From Gryganskiella cystojenkinii (lineage: Eukaryota; Mortierellomycota; Mortierellomycetes; Mortierellales; Mortierellaceae): DNA of 62,652 nucleotides. The first letter of the stretch is position 1. Every line of letters begins with the position of its first letter. Below, piece after piece: positions 1 through 10,800 of the stretch. The notes below the pieces were generated by a model that ran no database searches, was not told the origin of the DNA, and saw only the letters and a list, made by a program, of their open reading frames with translations. Location of the stretch: the NCBI GenBank assembly GCA_015852425.1, contig JAAAIG010000120.1, positions 1 through 62,652 of the forward strand. Direction: 5' to 3'. A program made the position numbers and the translations under genes.

Positions 1-2
1 AG

Positions 3-1955
3 GGATCCGTCGCCTTTGGATCCTGTCTTCACGGTTGGGCTTTCACGATCCGACACTTTGCACGCCGTTACTCCATCAAGTTTGGAGTTGATCAGGACAA
101 AATCGCAAAGAAACTCTGGGGCGACCACTTCTTTATTCCAGCGACCAAATTATGGTCCAGGAAATCACACGATGAAGACGGGAAACCTCGTGAGAGGGCT
201 TTCAACATGTTTATTCTGGACCCCATCTTGAAGATTTTTGACACCATCATGAACAGGAAAAAGGAAGACACCTCCGTCTTGCTGGGCAAGCTCGACATCA
301 AATTGACACCCGAGGAGGACGAGTTGGAGGGGAAAGCGCTGTTCAAACTCGTCATGGCTCGGTTCTTGCCCGCATCCGAGGCTCTTATGGGAATGGTCGT
401 CCTCCACCTTCCCTCACCCGTGGCCGCTCAAAAATATAAAATCGGGACCATATACGAGGGTCCCCAGAATGACGAGTGTGCGGACGGAATTCGAACGTGC
501 GATCCCAATGGTCCACTGATGCTCTACATCTCCAGAATGATGCTCTCGACCGACAAGGATGGACGGTTCTATGCGTTCGGTCGCATATTTTCAGGTATTG
601 TCCGAGCCGGTCTCAAGGTCAGAATTCAAGGCCCAGCGTACGAACCCGGCAGGAAATCAGATCTTTTCATCAAGCCGATTCAACGCATCGTGATCATGCT
701 CGGTCAAAATGTCGTGCCGGTCCCAGACTGCTCGGCGGGTAATATCGTGGGCTTGGTCGGCATAGATCAATTCTTGCTCAAAACCGGGACGATAACAACC
801 TCGGATGGTGCTCACAACTTTAGGACCCTAAAATTCTCGCTCGTTCCCGTGGTCCAGGTTACTGTCGATGCCAAGGACCCCGCAGACCTGCCAAAACTTA
901 TCAAGGGACTTAAAAGACTCTCGGTCGCGGACCCAAGCTTTCACAGCTTTGTCGATGAGGCGGGTGGTCATGTCATTGCTGGGTCGAGTGAACAGCATCT
1001 CGAGCTTTGTCTGAGAGATCTTCAAAACGATTATGCACCCCAGGTGCCGATCAGAAGAACTGAAATGGTGAGCCTGTATCGAGAGACTTGCAAGGCCACA
1101 TCCACTGTGACTGCACTTGCCAAATCGCCCAACAGGCATAGTCGTGTCTTTATGAAAGCTACGCCACTGGACGAGAACCTTACTCTTGCCATCGAAAAGG
1201 GCGTGATCAGACCGCGAGACGATTTCAAGCTCCGAGCGCGTGTGCTCAGTGAGGACTATGGATGGGAACACCAGGAAGCAAGAAAGATCTGGGCTTTCGG
1301 CCCCGATTCGACAGGTCCGAATGTGCTCGTTGATATGACCAAGGCTGTTGCCTACTTGAACGAGATCAAGGATTCGGCTGTCGCAGGCTTTAACTGGGCC
1401 ACACGGGAAGGTCCCTACACAGACGAGATGGTGCGTGGGGTCCGATATAATATATTGGACGTCTACTTGGGCGGAAACGCCATCCATCGTGGCGGCGGAC
1501 AGATTATTCCCGCCTTTAGGAGTGCCATCTACGCCTCTCATCTGCTGGCCGAGCCGGGGCTGATGGAACCGATGTACGCGGTCGAGATAACGTGTCCTGA
1601 GCTGACGATGGGGGGTATTTATGGAGTATTGAACAGACGTCGAGGTTACCTAGTGGACGAGAAACCACTTACATCAGGAATCACGACTTCTTTGAGTTCA
1701 TCCTCCCCTTCCTCTCCAGGTATATATCTTGTCAAGGCTTATTTACCCGTACAAGAATCATTCGGGTTCACATCCGATCTCTGCCAGGCCACACAGGGAC
1801 AGGCTGTGGCACAATTGGTCTTTGATCATTGGAAGACCATGCCTGGTAATTGTGTCGATGATATCTTGCTACAGAATCTGATTCTCAAGATCCGGAAACG
1901 AAAAGGTCTGCGAGAAATAATTCCGACAGTCGATATATATCTAGATCGCCTTTGA
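3..1955 (+). CDS. eEF2-like translation elongation factor, 5'-truncated by window edge
   Basis: This is the GTP-dependent ribosomal translocase family, cytosolic, acting in translation elongation. The frame is open from the left edge without a start, so the G domain lies outside; what remains runs from the family's conserved 'LHGWAFTIR' stretch through domains II-V to the usual C-terminus ending in L. Family landmarks include 'GNIVGLVGIDQFLL', 'RDDFKLRARVL', 'FGPDSTGPN' and the diphthamide-loop histidine in 'AIHRGGGQIIP'. No intron is needed. Several normally near-invariant places are changed: the family's GAGELHLE reads 'GSSEQHLE', LHADAIH reads 'LGGNAIH', and an 8-10 residue serine-rich insert precedes 'YLVKAYLPV'. 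A true eEF2 is usually much more conserved, so I read this as a diverged paralogue rather than the main eEF2 gene. The stop TGA overlaps an AATAAA signal. Confidence 0.9.
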   Translation, partial: GSVAFGSCLHGWAFTIRHFARRYSIKFGVDQDKIAKKLWGDHFFIPATKLWSRKSHDEDGKPRERAFNMFILDPILKIFDTIMNRKKEDTSVLLGKLDIKLTPEEDELEGKALFKLVMARFLPASEALMGMVVLHLPSPVAAQKYKIGTIYEGPQNDECADGIRTCDPNGPLMLYISRMMLSTDKDGRFYAFGRIFSGIVRAGLKVRIQGPAYEPGRKSDLFIKPIQRIVIMLGQNVVPVPDCSAGNIVGLVGIDQFLLKTGTITTSDGAHNFRTLKFSLVPVVQVTVDAKDPADLPKLIKGLKRLSVADPSFHSFVDEAGGHVIAGSSEQHLELCLRDLQNDYAPQVPIRRTEMVSLYRETCKATSTVTALAKSPNRHSRVFMKATPLDENLTLAIEKGVIRPRDDFKLRARVLSEDYGWEHQEARKIWAFGPDSTGPNVLVDMTKAVAYLNEIKDSAVAGFNWATREGPYTDEMVRGVRYNILDVYLGGNAIHRGGGQIIPAFRSAIYASHLLAEPGLMEPMYAVEITCPELTMGGIYGVLNRRRGYLVDEKPLTSGITTSLSSSSPSSPGIYLVKAYLPVQESFGFTSDLCQATQGQAVAQLVFDHWKTMPGNCVDDILLQNLILKIRKRKGLREIIPTVDIYLDRL

Positions 1956-1960
1956 ATAAA
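1955..1960 (+). terminator. AATAAA poly(A) signal overlapping the eEF2-like stop codon
   Basis: The stop codon TGA shares its last base with a perfect AATAAA, so cleavage is expected only a few tens of bases downstream and the 3' UTR would be very short. The neighbouring gene on the opposite strand ends about 100 bp away. Confidence 0.5.
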
Positions 1961-2054
1961 GCAGATCACGTCAACACAAAAGAGATTGCAGATTACGATT
2001 TACTACTAAGTATTTTCTTGTTCCAGCAGATAGTTCTCTTCTCTTTGAGCTCTC

Positions 2055-2060
2055 TTTATT
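2055..2060 (-). terminator. AATAAA poly(A) signal overlapping the karyopherin stop codon
   Basis: On the minus strand the karyopherin stop TAA is followed directly by TAAAG, so that AATAAA begins inside the stop codon. It mirrors the arrangement in the convergent gene to the left. Confidence 0.5.
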
Positions 2061-5000
2061 ATGCTGTAAAGGGGACAGCCACCGGGTAGTCAAAGGCATG
2101 CATGGCCCCCAACAAATCTTGCCGTGTAGATTCCGTAACCTTGCTGTCCTTTGACAGAGACTCTCCAAAGAGACCAAAAATGTGGGCTAGGTGTTCCAGT
2201 ACCCACCCATTGCGTGCTTGGATCAACGAGAGCAAAAACCGGAACACGGGCTCGTTTTCCTCCAGCTCTGCCTTCAGCGGCAACGCCTGCACCAGAGTGG
2301 GAAGGACTTGTTCCACTGGAACAACCTGAGGGTGCTTCATAATCATTCGCGAGACCGCCCCACAGGCATTATCTGTTACATTGACCAATGGCTGGTCATG
2401 AAACAACGGGTAAAGTGATTGCAAAAGTGTGGGATAATGTCTGTGCGTTGTTTGAAAAACAACAAGCCATGTTAGCTCTCGATTGAATATTCTGGATCAA
2501 GAAATATCACAGGTATCTTCTTTACGTCAAAACTTACGTCGATATGTCGACAGTCGTATGCTCACAAAGAACACCGAGAGCAAAGGCTGCATTGCTTCGA
2601 ACCTCATCGTCAGCGTCACCCAGAGCTTTTTCGACCAACTGGAGGATTTTGTCCGTGAACTCTGTGATACCTGATCCAATTGCAACGGTGATTTCGCCCA
2701 GACAACCCATCGACATGGATCGTTCCGAGGGTGTCTTGGTCTTTTTGTAGTACCGCATGATGAAGGGAACAAAAGTTTTAGCGTATGGTGTAAACTCCTT
2801 TCCATGGACCGTGGCTAGGGTCGAAACCAGATCTGCGGCTGCACAAATCAGGACAGTGTCGTTCTCATCATCCTCATCCTCATCCAAGAGGTTCTCCTCA
2901 TTGACGATTGACTGCTGAAAGTAGGCTTTCTTCTCGAAGACCAGTTTCAGTTGTTGGCACACATCCGAGAGAGCTATAATCAAAAGGGTCAAAGGTGCAT
3001 TAGAAGAATCGATGAATTTCCATAAAAAAAAAAAAAAAGCTGCCCATGACTTACAATCAAACAAGATGGCAGAACCACAGAATCGCAATGTTTCTGCCAG
3101 CTCTTGGCAAACAAGCACGACGACCATTCTAAAATCGAGAGAAACAGAGAAGAAACGGATATGGTCAACAACACCCTACACAACGTGGACAGAGATAACA
3201 GAGATACTCGCCATCATATCTGTACACTTACTTATCATGCTCAGACAACCAAAGTGAGTATACGACGGGTATGAGAATCTCGCACAGCTCTCTCACATTG
3301 TCATGAAGTGGGACTTTTGGCAGGTCTGTCCGCCAAGGCGTCACATTTGACATCTGATACAGGGACCGAAGGACTCCAAAACCTGCACTAATACCAGCCT
3401 TTCGGACCGCATCGCTTTTGTCGTCGAGTAAATCGACCAGGACCTTGATAGAGTACTCCAGATACGGCATAAACGCCTCTCGAGTGTGTTCAAACAAGAT
3501 GGCAAGGGTACCTGCGGCGATCTCCTTCTCTTGAGCAATAGCACTGTTGAACGCAAGATTGACATCTTCCTCTGTCTCGTCCTCGTCCAGATCGGCAAGG
3601 TCCTCTTCCAAGTCATCCTCTTTCTTGGGCTGATCCTGCAAACTGCATGAGCGGAGCAAGTGCGGTACGATCTCGGGCAGGTAAGGCGAAAACTCAGCCT
3701 CAAAGACTTGGGCGGCTGTTGCAAAAAAATGGTATCCGCATTCATGTAGACGAATGTTGTCCTTGAGCACACCCTCCATAGCGAGGATCATACAGCCATG
3801 GAGATAGGGCTAAATAGAAAGATTAAGAGCAGGAAATTCGTTAGCTACCGCTCTTAAATTAAGCCTCTGTCACAAATATATGTAAAACTTACTCTGAATG
3901 CATCCTTCCCAACGGCGTCGACAACATCCCGCATGGCATCCGTCGCCGCGGAACGGATTTTGAGATCGTCTTCACTAGACGCCAAAGCCATGAAACCTCT
4001 CAGTCTTGTTGCCACCAACTCAAAATATGTTTCGAAGCTCTCATGAGAAACTCGAGCAACACTGGCGATGAGAGTAATGACAGCGATCAGGGCCGAGCCT
4101 TGGAGACGACTTGAGAAAAGAAGCAACCGCTCCATCACCATGGGAAGATACTTCAAAAACTCATTGTCAAGCTGCAATACAATGGCATCCAAAGTGTTGC
4201 AAACTTTCTTTGTGAGACCCGGTGCAGTGGCATCCATGAGACTCAAAAGCTTCGGGACCAAGGTGGTATGAGCAGCCGAAACTTCGTCCTCGAACTGATC
4301 AGCGAAGGCACAGAGCGCAACACAGGCTGCACGGCGAACGCTCGTTTCTTGATCCTCGAGTGCCCCGCTGATGACTTGCAGCATCACCGTGATATCAGGG
4401 CGCATTATATCGGCACATCCTTCAGCCAGGACTCCCAGGGCCATCACGCCAGACTTGCGGTAACAGGCGTCCGTGTTAGAGAGGAGGGTTTGGATGTCTG
4501 AACTCGCTGCGGAGAAGACAGCTTTAGGAGGCATGTGAATTCCGACCGTGTGGAGCAAAGAGAAGGCACTGCGGACTGGAGAGTCCTCATCCGAATCCTC
4601 GGGCTCTTCTTCGGCTCCGATAGCCAACAGGGTCTTGAGCAACGGATCGAGTAATCCCAACTGTTCAATCTTGGCTGATTTCTGAAGAACCGCCCAAGAG
4701 AGGACAGAGAGAGCATGGACACGCATCTTGGGCTGAACGGTCGTGTTCGCAGCCATTTGCAAGAAGAACTGGATGAAATCCTTGAGGTGTGGTACCAGAG
4801 ACGAGATCACGAGCTTTAAGAGCTCTTCCATGACATCAAAACATTTCACCGCCTGTGACTCCTCGTTCGAGGTCACGCACTGACCAAGAACCTGGACCAT
4901 ATGCGGAATCAAATCCTGGAGCAGCTTGATCTCCTCCACGTGCAGAGTGCTGATGAACGTCGACATTTTGCCGATGGCAACCACAGTTGTAGTCCGAACC

Positions 5001-5905
5001 GTCAACGAATCGGGATCGTGGATCGTCGTGCTGAACAGTCGCAATGGTTCGCAGTGATCGTCTGTGAGGGTGTCTGTGACCTCAAAGATGGTGGAGATCA
5101 AGTAAAGTCCAGTCTCGCGATGCCCAACAGTTGAGCTGTTACAACACTTGAGAACAAAAGGAACAAGCTCTGGCCATGCTTGAACCGGGATGTCCATCCT
5201 GCCAATGGTTGCAATCACGCGAGCGGTCGCGTGGCGAGGGAGTGGTCTTTTAGTGAGAAACAAGAAAAAACAAAGGGGATGAGATTAGCAAGTGGTTATG
5301 ATTATTTCTCAACGCAAATCATCATCATCATTAAAGACTTTGTAAAGGACAAGACTCACTCTGGCTCGTTTACGATAACGTCGAGCAACCTCATCTTGAC
5401 ATCGGCTTTAACTTCGAGACCAAGTTTAGTCCACCAGTCCATGGTCTGTTTGCGAAGTTCCACGGCGGCGAGTTGGCGGACCTAATTTTACGAAAATCCC
5501 CCGAACGGTCGTTCCACCAAAAAATAAAGTCCAATGAGTAAAAAACACTTTGAACAGGTTGTTTGGTATAGACGCGTTTTTTTTTTTTTTTTGGCCTGTT
5601 ACCTGTTTGTGTGGTGATTGCTGAATGATGAATGCAAGGGCAGGGATGCATCTCTCGTCCTTGAATGCTTGCTGGTGAAGGGCATCTGTCGCCTGAAAGA
5701 ATGAAATCACCATTAGGCCATGGGGGTTCATTTTCTCTGAGCATTTCACTGGTGGTTCAACCATGTCCAAGGTCAAAAAAAAAAAAAAAAAAAAAAAAGA
5801 CGCGGTAGTCCATTCCCTTTGGCTTACTGATTGTATTTGAATGCTGTCGCTGGCAGAGAGGACCAGCTTGAGCGTATTCTCAACCTCGGACAGGTACTGT
5901 TCCAT
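2059..5905 (-). CDS. KAP123: Importin-beta family karyopherin, importin-4/Kap123 type
   Basis: A nuclear import receptor that carries cargo (in the yeast family member, ribosomal proteins and histones) through nuclear pores under Ran-GTP control. Eight exons join in phase: 5905-5828, 5692-5603, 5481-5360, 5246-3893, 3809-3232, 3128-3055, 2973-2538, 2440-2059, giving 1037 aa, close to Kap123 and importin-4 (about 1080-1110). The N-terminus has the importin-beta N-terminal helices ('AAVELRKQT'); the rest is an array of HEAT repeats. The acidic 'EEPEDSDEDSP' and 'EDLADLDEDETEEDV' loops fit the acidic loops of this family. The start is the first ATG of the only frame that splices on. Introns 1 and 2 carry long A or T runs (on the plus strand A24 at 5775-5798 and T16 at 5577-5592). 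Convergent with the eEF2-like gene. The subfamily name is by memory of family sequences; Kap123 versus importin-4 are orthologues. Confidence 0.9.
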
Positions 5906-6235
5906 CCTGAGACGCGCACAAAAAAAAACACACTGACGGACGAGGATTCACGCAAAGAAACGAGAGTAGGGGAGTGGGGGGAAAGGGGAGAGAGAGAAAA
6001 AAGGGAGCAGAGAAAAAAGGGAAGAGAAAAGAAGCTCAAAAAATGTCGCGTCCCTCAACAAGTCCGGTCCCCATTCCCTTTTTTTTCGTTTTCCGCAACT
6101 CCGTTGCGTTGCCACCAAATCTTATTGTGGACTTTGACATCAAGCACACATTCCCCAGCGTTGTTCAATATGCACGTTGTCATGCAAGCACACAGCCATC
6201 GCATATTAGCATTGTTTTTATTTTATTCTTTAGCT
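5906..6235. other. Intergenic spacer, purine-rich
   Basis: A 330-bp spacer between the stop of the WLM gene and the start of the karyopherin gene, both on the minus strand. It contains a long G/A-rich stretch around 5940-6045, which on the transcribed minus strand is a pyrimidine tract just upstream of the karyopherin ATG, a common fungal leader feature. No coding evidence. Confidence 0.5.
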
Positions 6236-7436
6236 CTATGCATGCGGTTTTGCTCCGCACATGCCATCCTCATCCTTTTCTGATGCTATTTGACGCAACT
6301 GTGCTGCTCGAGCCGCAAGTTCTCGTGGTGTCAAAGTGTCAATATCGGATCCACCTCCAAGACGGTTGCTACTTCCGCCATTGCCAAGTACAAAAGTGCC
6401 TCCGTGCCACCCCTGTGCGTCGATCGCACTGTCCTCGAGATCATCATGGTAGTTTGAGAGTCCGTTGGCTGGATCGAAAAACTTTTCCTTCGAAACCTTG
6501 CCGCCACCGTTTGCTGTCCAATCAAGCTGTTGAACCTCCTTGTTCAGCTGTCGATTCAAGGCATGGAAGTTGTCGTCATGCTCCGACCAGACCTACAAGT
6601 TCATCGCAAATTCATACGTCATTAGTATATCTATTTAATATGGTCTTTCACGGACGACTGTGTCAACCATGATCCTACTTACGTTATGAGAGAGCTCATG
6701 GAGCAAGACCTTCCGAACAGCATCATAGTGTCTAAAGCCCTCGAGATCATCCGTCCGAAGTCGAAGCGCAATCAGCTCACCCTTGTTCCTGTTGTATCCG
6801 AGGATGGCCTTTTCCGCAGGTGAGAGCTCGATCAACGATCCGACACCCCACTTGTGCAGCTTCATGATCCCGCGAATGCCGTTATCATTCTTCAGTCTCT
6901 CGAGAAGTGCCCTGGCCTTTTCCTGTTCATGGAATTGTGGCAATACTTGAATGGACCCGAAAGTGTACTTGTCATCCTCTAGACTACGCACCGGTTGTGA
7001 TCTCTATTACAGGCAAGAATATATTATTTGTCAGCAAAAAAATGCACAGAGTATCGGTCATTGGGACAGTGAGTTGCTTGTGACGAATATTGATGGCCCC
7101 ATGCTTTACCTTTACAGATGGTGGTGGTCGAAAACTTTTCCGAGTTTGGATATGTTCGTCGATAGCATGGACCTTGGCCAGGTCCTGTGCTGTTGTGGCA
7201 AGCACAAGGATCTTGGCACCAGGACCCAATCCTGGGTGCTGTTCTTGAAGTGCTTTCGAGTCGTTCTCGTCCTCGCCGTATCGAAGGGTCTTGCCTTTGA
7301 AGAGGACCTTGATGCCTGTTACGGGCACTTGAGTTTGCTCCGCTATGCTGGCCAAGAGTTGAGAGGCGGTGGTAACTGCACCGAGATCCAGGTCGTATTT
7401 TTTTCCCTTGAAGGTATATGGGACAGTCGAGGCCAT
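6236..7436 (-). CDS. Ubiquitin-like/WLM-domain metalloprotease fusion
   Basis: Three exons (7436-7110, 7003-6683, 6592-6236) join in phase to 334 aa. Residues 1-80 form a ubiquitin-like fold ('GIKVLFKGKTL' and an LVL-type end); residues about 100-225 form a WLM domain with the zinc-protease signature 'HELSHN' at about 211-216, the next exon adding 'VWSEHD' so a third histidine follows. The WLM family includes Wss1/SPRTN-like proteases that act on ubiquitin or SUMO-tagged and DNA-crosslinked proteins; the fused ubiquitin-like plus WLM order matches a known S. pombe and plant architecture. The motif is split exactly at an intron. The C-terminus has 'TPRELAARAAQLR', typical of the helix at the end of this family. 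Substrate is unknown. Confidence 0.88.
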
Positions 7437-7843
7437 GATGCTTTTTTTTTAGTCCGAGCCGAGTTGTGGTTACTGCTGTTACTGTTCAGTAGCTCTGTCG
7501 GTTTGAATTATGTGGTGATGTCGATGCAAGTAAAACGATGGAATTGGATGAAGTTGGAGTGTGAATGAGAAAGAGAATGGCGAGCTGACAAAAGGCTCTT
7601 CTTTGGATAAAAAAAGAGGCCACGCAAACAAGTCGGGCTTAGTAATGGTTGTGTGACTGCTCAAGTTGTTCTATGGCAGAGGTACAAAAAGGGGAGACCA
7701 GTTCAAACCTGTCAAATGACAACAAAGATTGGACGCGACAGGGACCTGTAAGTTTGCCGCGTTCGTCCTCCTTTTGTTTTGTTCTCTTTGTTTGCCACCA
7801 TTACTCAACGCCTCAGTTCGACCATTGGAATGGACACAGCATC
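7437..7843. promoter_or_regulatory. Shared divergent promoter region
   Basis: About 400 bp separates the ATGs of the WLM protease (-) and the ZGRF1-type helicase (+), so both promoters must lie here. I see no clear TATA box. An in-frame upstream ATG at 7673 continues open into helicase exon 1, so the helicase could start earlier; the conserved domain begins only after 7844. Confidence 0.45.
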
Positions 7844-10800
7844 ATGAACCCTTATTCTGAGTTTTCCTGTCTGTATACCAGTCAAAAGCAGAAAAAGACC
7901 AAGACCTGGCAGGATGGTAACAACAATCATCTCCAACTCGATTCATTCCTCGACAAAGAAAAAAAGAGAAAGCGAAATCCCTGCTGACTCGAATCACTCC
8001 TTGAACGCTTTTTAATGTGAATAGGCCACATACGCTACTTTCACAACAACTCAAAGGCAAGAAGGATATCGATGACCTACCATTCAGTTGTCAGGCTATG
8101 AATGAAGACAGCTACTGACCATTCCTCCCTGGCATCCACAGGTTGTGCTTTATGACGGCAAGTTTGCGGTTCTCGACAGGTAGGGCCTTTATTATCCTTC
8201 TTGGTCCACGCCGTACCGTGGACCCCTCAAGAATTGGTGCCATATAGATACTAACAATGCAACCTCTGGACACTCCTAGTTCCTTCCACCGAGGACCGAA
8301 AATCGAGGAGGGCGATGACCTGGACATGGACCGACATTTAGTCGAGATTGAAAAGCTGACATTGGCCTACGCCACCAATTCAAACGACCAGCTCAAACCA
8401 GCAGCGAGACCAAAAACACCTTCTGGGACCATCGTTGTCGAACCCACCACCGTGATACCTCCCAGAGTCACTCGGCCAGTTGCATCTGATTCAACCGTAC
8501 CAGCAACAACCTCATCAGCATCGTCATACAGGGACATGCCAACAGCCAATGCAATACCGACACCCTTCAAGAATACGCCCCAGGCAAAGACACCTAACCC
8601 TGAAGCCAAAAGGAAGAAATGGCGCCCGCCCTTCTCAGACAAGGAAAATCAAGCACCGTCGAATCAAGACGACGACATTCCAGACACGGATCTACAACTA
8701 CTGGACAGTGACTTTGACAGTGGAACAGAGTTCAACAACCACAGCACCAGCGTTGCCAACAATGGGGTGCAAGAGCAATTGTCAGTGGCGCCAACAAGAG
8801 GATCACTTCCAGTGCCCCCAGCCCCGAAACGCCGCAAAGTTGGATTGTCAAGAGGTCCCAGCGCGGCCAATGTACACCCAGGTCAGATCACGTTGAACTC
8901 GCCTCATCGACCGCCCAGCACTCAATTAGAGTTCCCGAATGCAGCTCGGTGTACCAATTTTACTGGGAAAAACTCGAGTCAACTCTTGCGTCGTACTATG
9001 TCCCTTGGCTCCCGGTTTACCTCGACCAATCAATACAAGGATGGACTCGCATTTCTGATCTATGAGCACCTTCAGATTCTGGTGATCGAGATTGCCATGT
9101 CATTGTGGAACGTCAAGAACAATGGCAACACCAGAGACGAGGACGCCTTTGATGGTCTTTACAGGAGTCGCGGTATCCATATGCACTCTGGATCATCATT
9201 GCGAAGACGAGGCGACGCCTACTCTGGGTTTCCTATGTATACCGGGTGGAATGATGTACCAGGATCCGGATCCGGATCAGGTCAGCCTTCAGGTGTTTCA
9301 GTCTCTGCACAGCAAGGAGCGGTGCTGACCATCTCCAATAAGGAGCATCACTCAAAGTAAGGCACCTTCTTGAGTACGGATCGTATGCCCTTCAGTATAT
9401 TACAGCTTGTTAACATATCAATTTTCATAATTCATAGATACTCTAAGGATGACCTTTGGGTGGTGTCAAAGTCACCTCGGTTTGAAGCGTCTTCGACTTT
9501 TTTCGCTCGCTCTGTGTTTTACGGTCCTTCAGGAAGCGACATTGAGGTTGGTCTATGGTCAAGTGCACCAGAATGCTTTTATCAATAGTCCAAACGGTAC
9601 TGACCACGAACTGCTTTCCTATAATGCACCTTGATTCGAAATAGATAACATGCCTGTCAACAAAAGATTCAAACACGGCAAGGGACATGTTTGCACACAC
9701 TACAAATGTCTGTGCCGTAAGACTCTTCAATGCCATGTCAGAGTTTATGATGCTTGGTTAGTATTGCAGACCCCCTCACGACCCTCATCGAAGATCACGA
9801 AAAATTCGTCCGCGCCGTCTAACTTTACTATTTTCTTTTCTGAATAGATAACCTTGAAGATTTGACACGGACACCGGTCTTACCTGTCATCCTGAATTAT
9901 GTCCCGCCAGCGCTTATCAAAGCATCCAAGACCTCAGTGTTTAAGGCTCCTTCACGAATTCCTGAAAAATCCGGATGTGTTGTCCTCACGGAGGACGATG
10001 GGATCAACGTGGAGATGGAGATCAGGGACACTGTCGACAAGTATCATCTGAATGAGGGGCAGGCGGCTTTTTTGCGAAATTTTGCCGCGACTGTCATTCG
10101 AGCTCCAGGATGGGGCGAAAAGTCAGATCCGCCACCAATCTTATTGGTCCATGGCGTTTTCGGCGCTGGAAAAAGGTGAGTGATACCGACATGATTCGCT
10201 TTTATTCTTTCTTATCAATGCATCATGGAGTCTAATCTTATGCCATCCCTCAATAGTTTTCTCATTGCCGTTTTGATCGTGTTCATGAACGACATCCTCA
10301 GTAAAGCTCGTCCATTGCCGCGGGAAGAGCGATCCTGTCGATTCCTTGTTACCTCTATGACCGTATGTACCCTCATAGCGAAACGATCACCGCACAACAG
10401 TGTCATCTTGGTGATGAAGACTAATCAACTAATCTAGACTTTTCTGATCACGTTTGTACAGAATGTTGCCGTGGATCGAATCTTGATGGCGTTGTTGGAC
10501 CTCGACTACACGAATTTCGTCCGGGTGGGCAGTCTTAAAAAAGTTGCGAGGAGGGTCCTACCCTTTACAGCTCAGTCGAATACTAGTCGTGGTGAAGGTA
10601 AAGATTTACTTTCTGAGCTTGTTTGCTAATGATCTGAATCCAGTATACTAAGATGCATTACGCTGTCTCTCACTCCCCAATAGACATTAAGGAACTACAG
10701 TCCATTCTCGACGATGATAGTATATCTCATTCAGAGCGTCGCTACGTGAAGGAGGCTATCAAGCGGTTCACGAAGCATGAAAACAGAGGCATAGTCGGTG

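Noticed and set aside
828..1541. 237-codon minus-strand ORF
   Set aside because: Antisense shadow of the eEF2-like gene; no family features.
1665..1715. Possible unspliced intron at the serine-rich insert of the eEF2-like gene
   Set aside because: No in-phase GT...AG pair removes just the insert, and the frame stays open through it.
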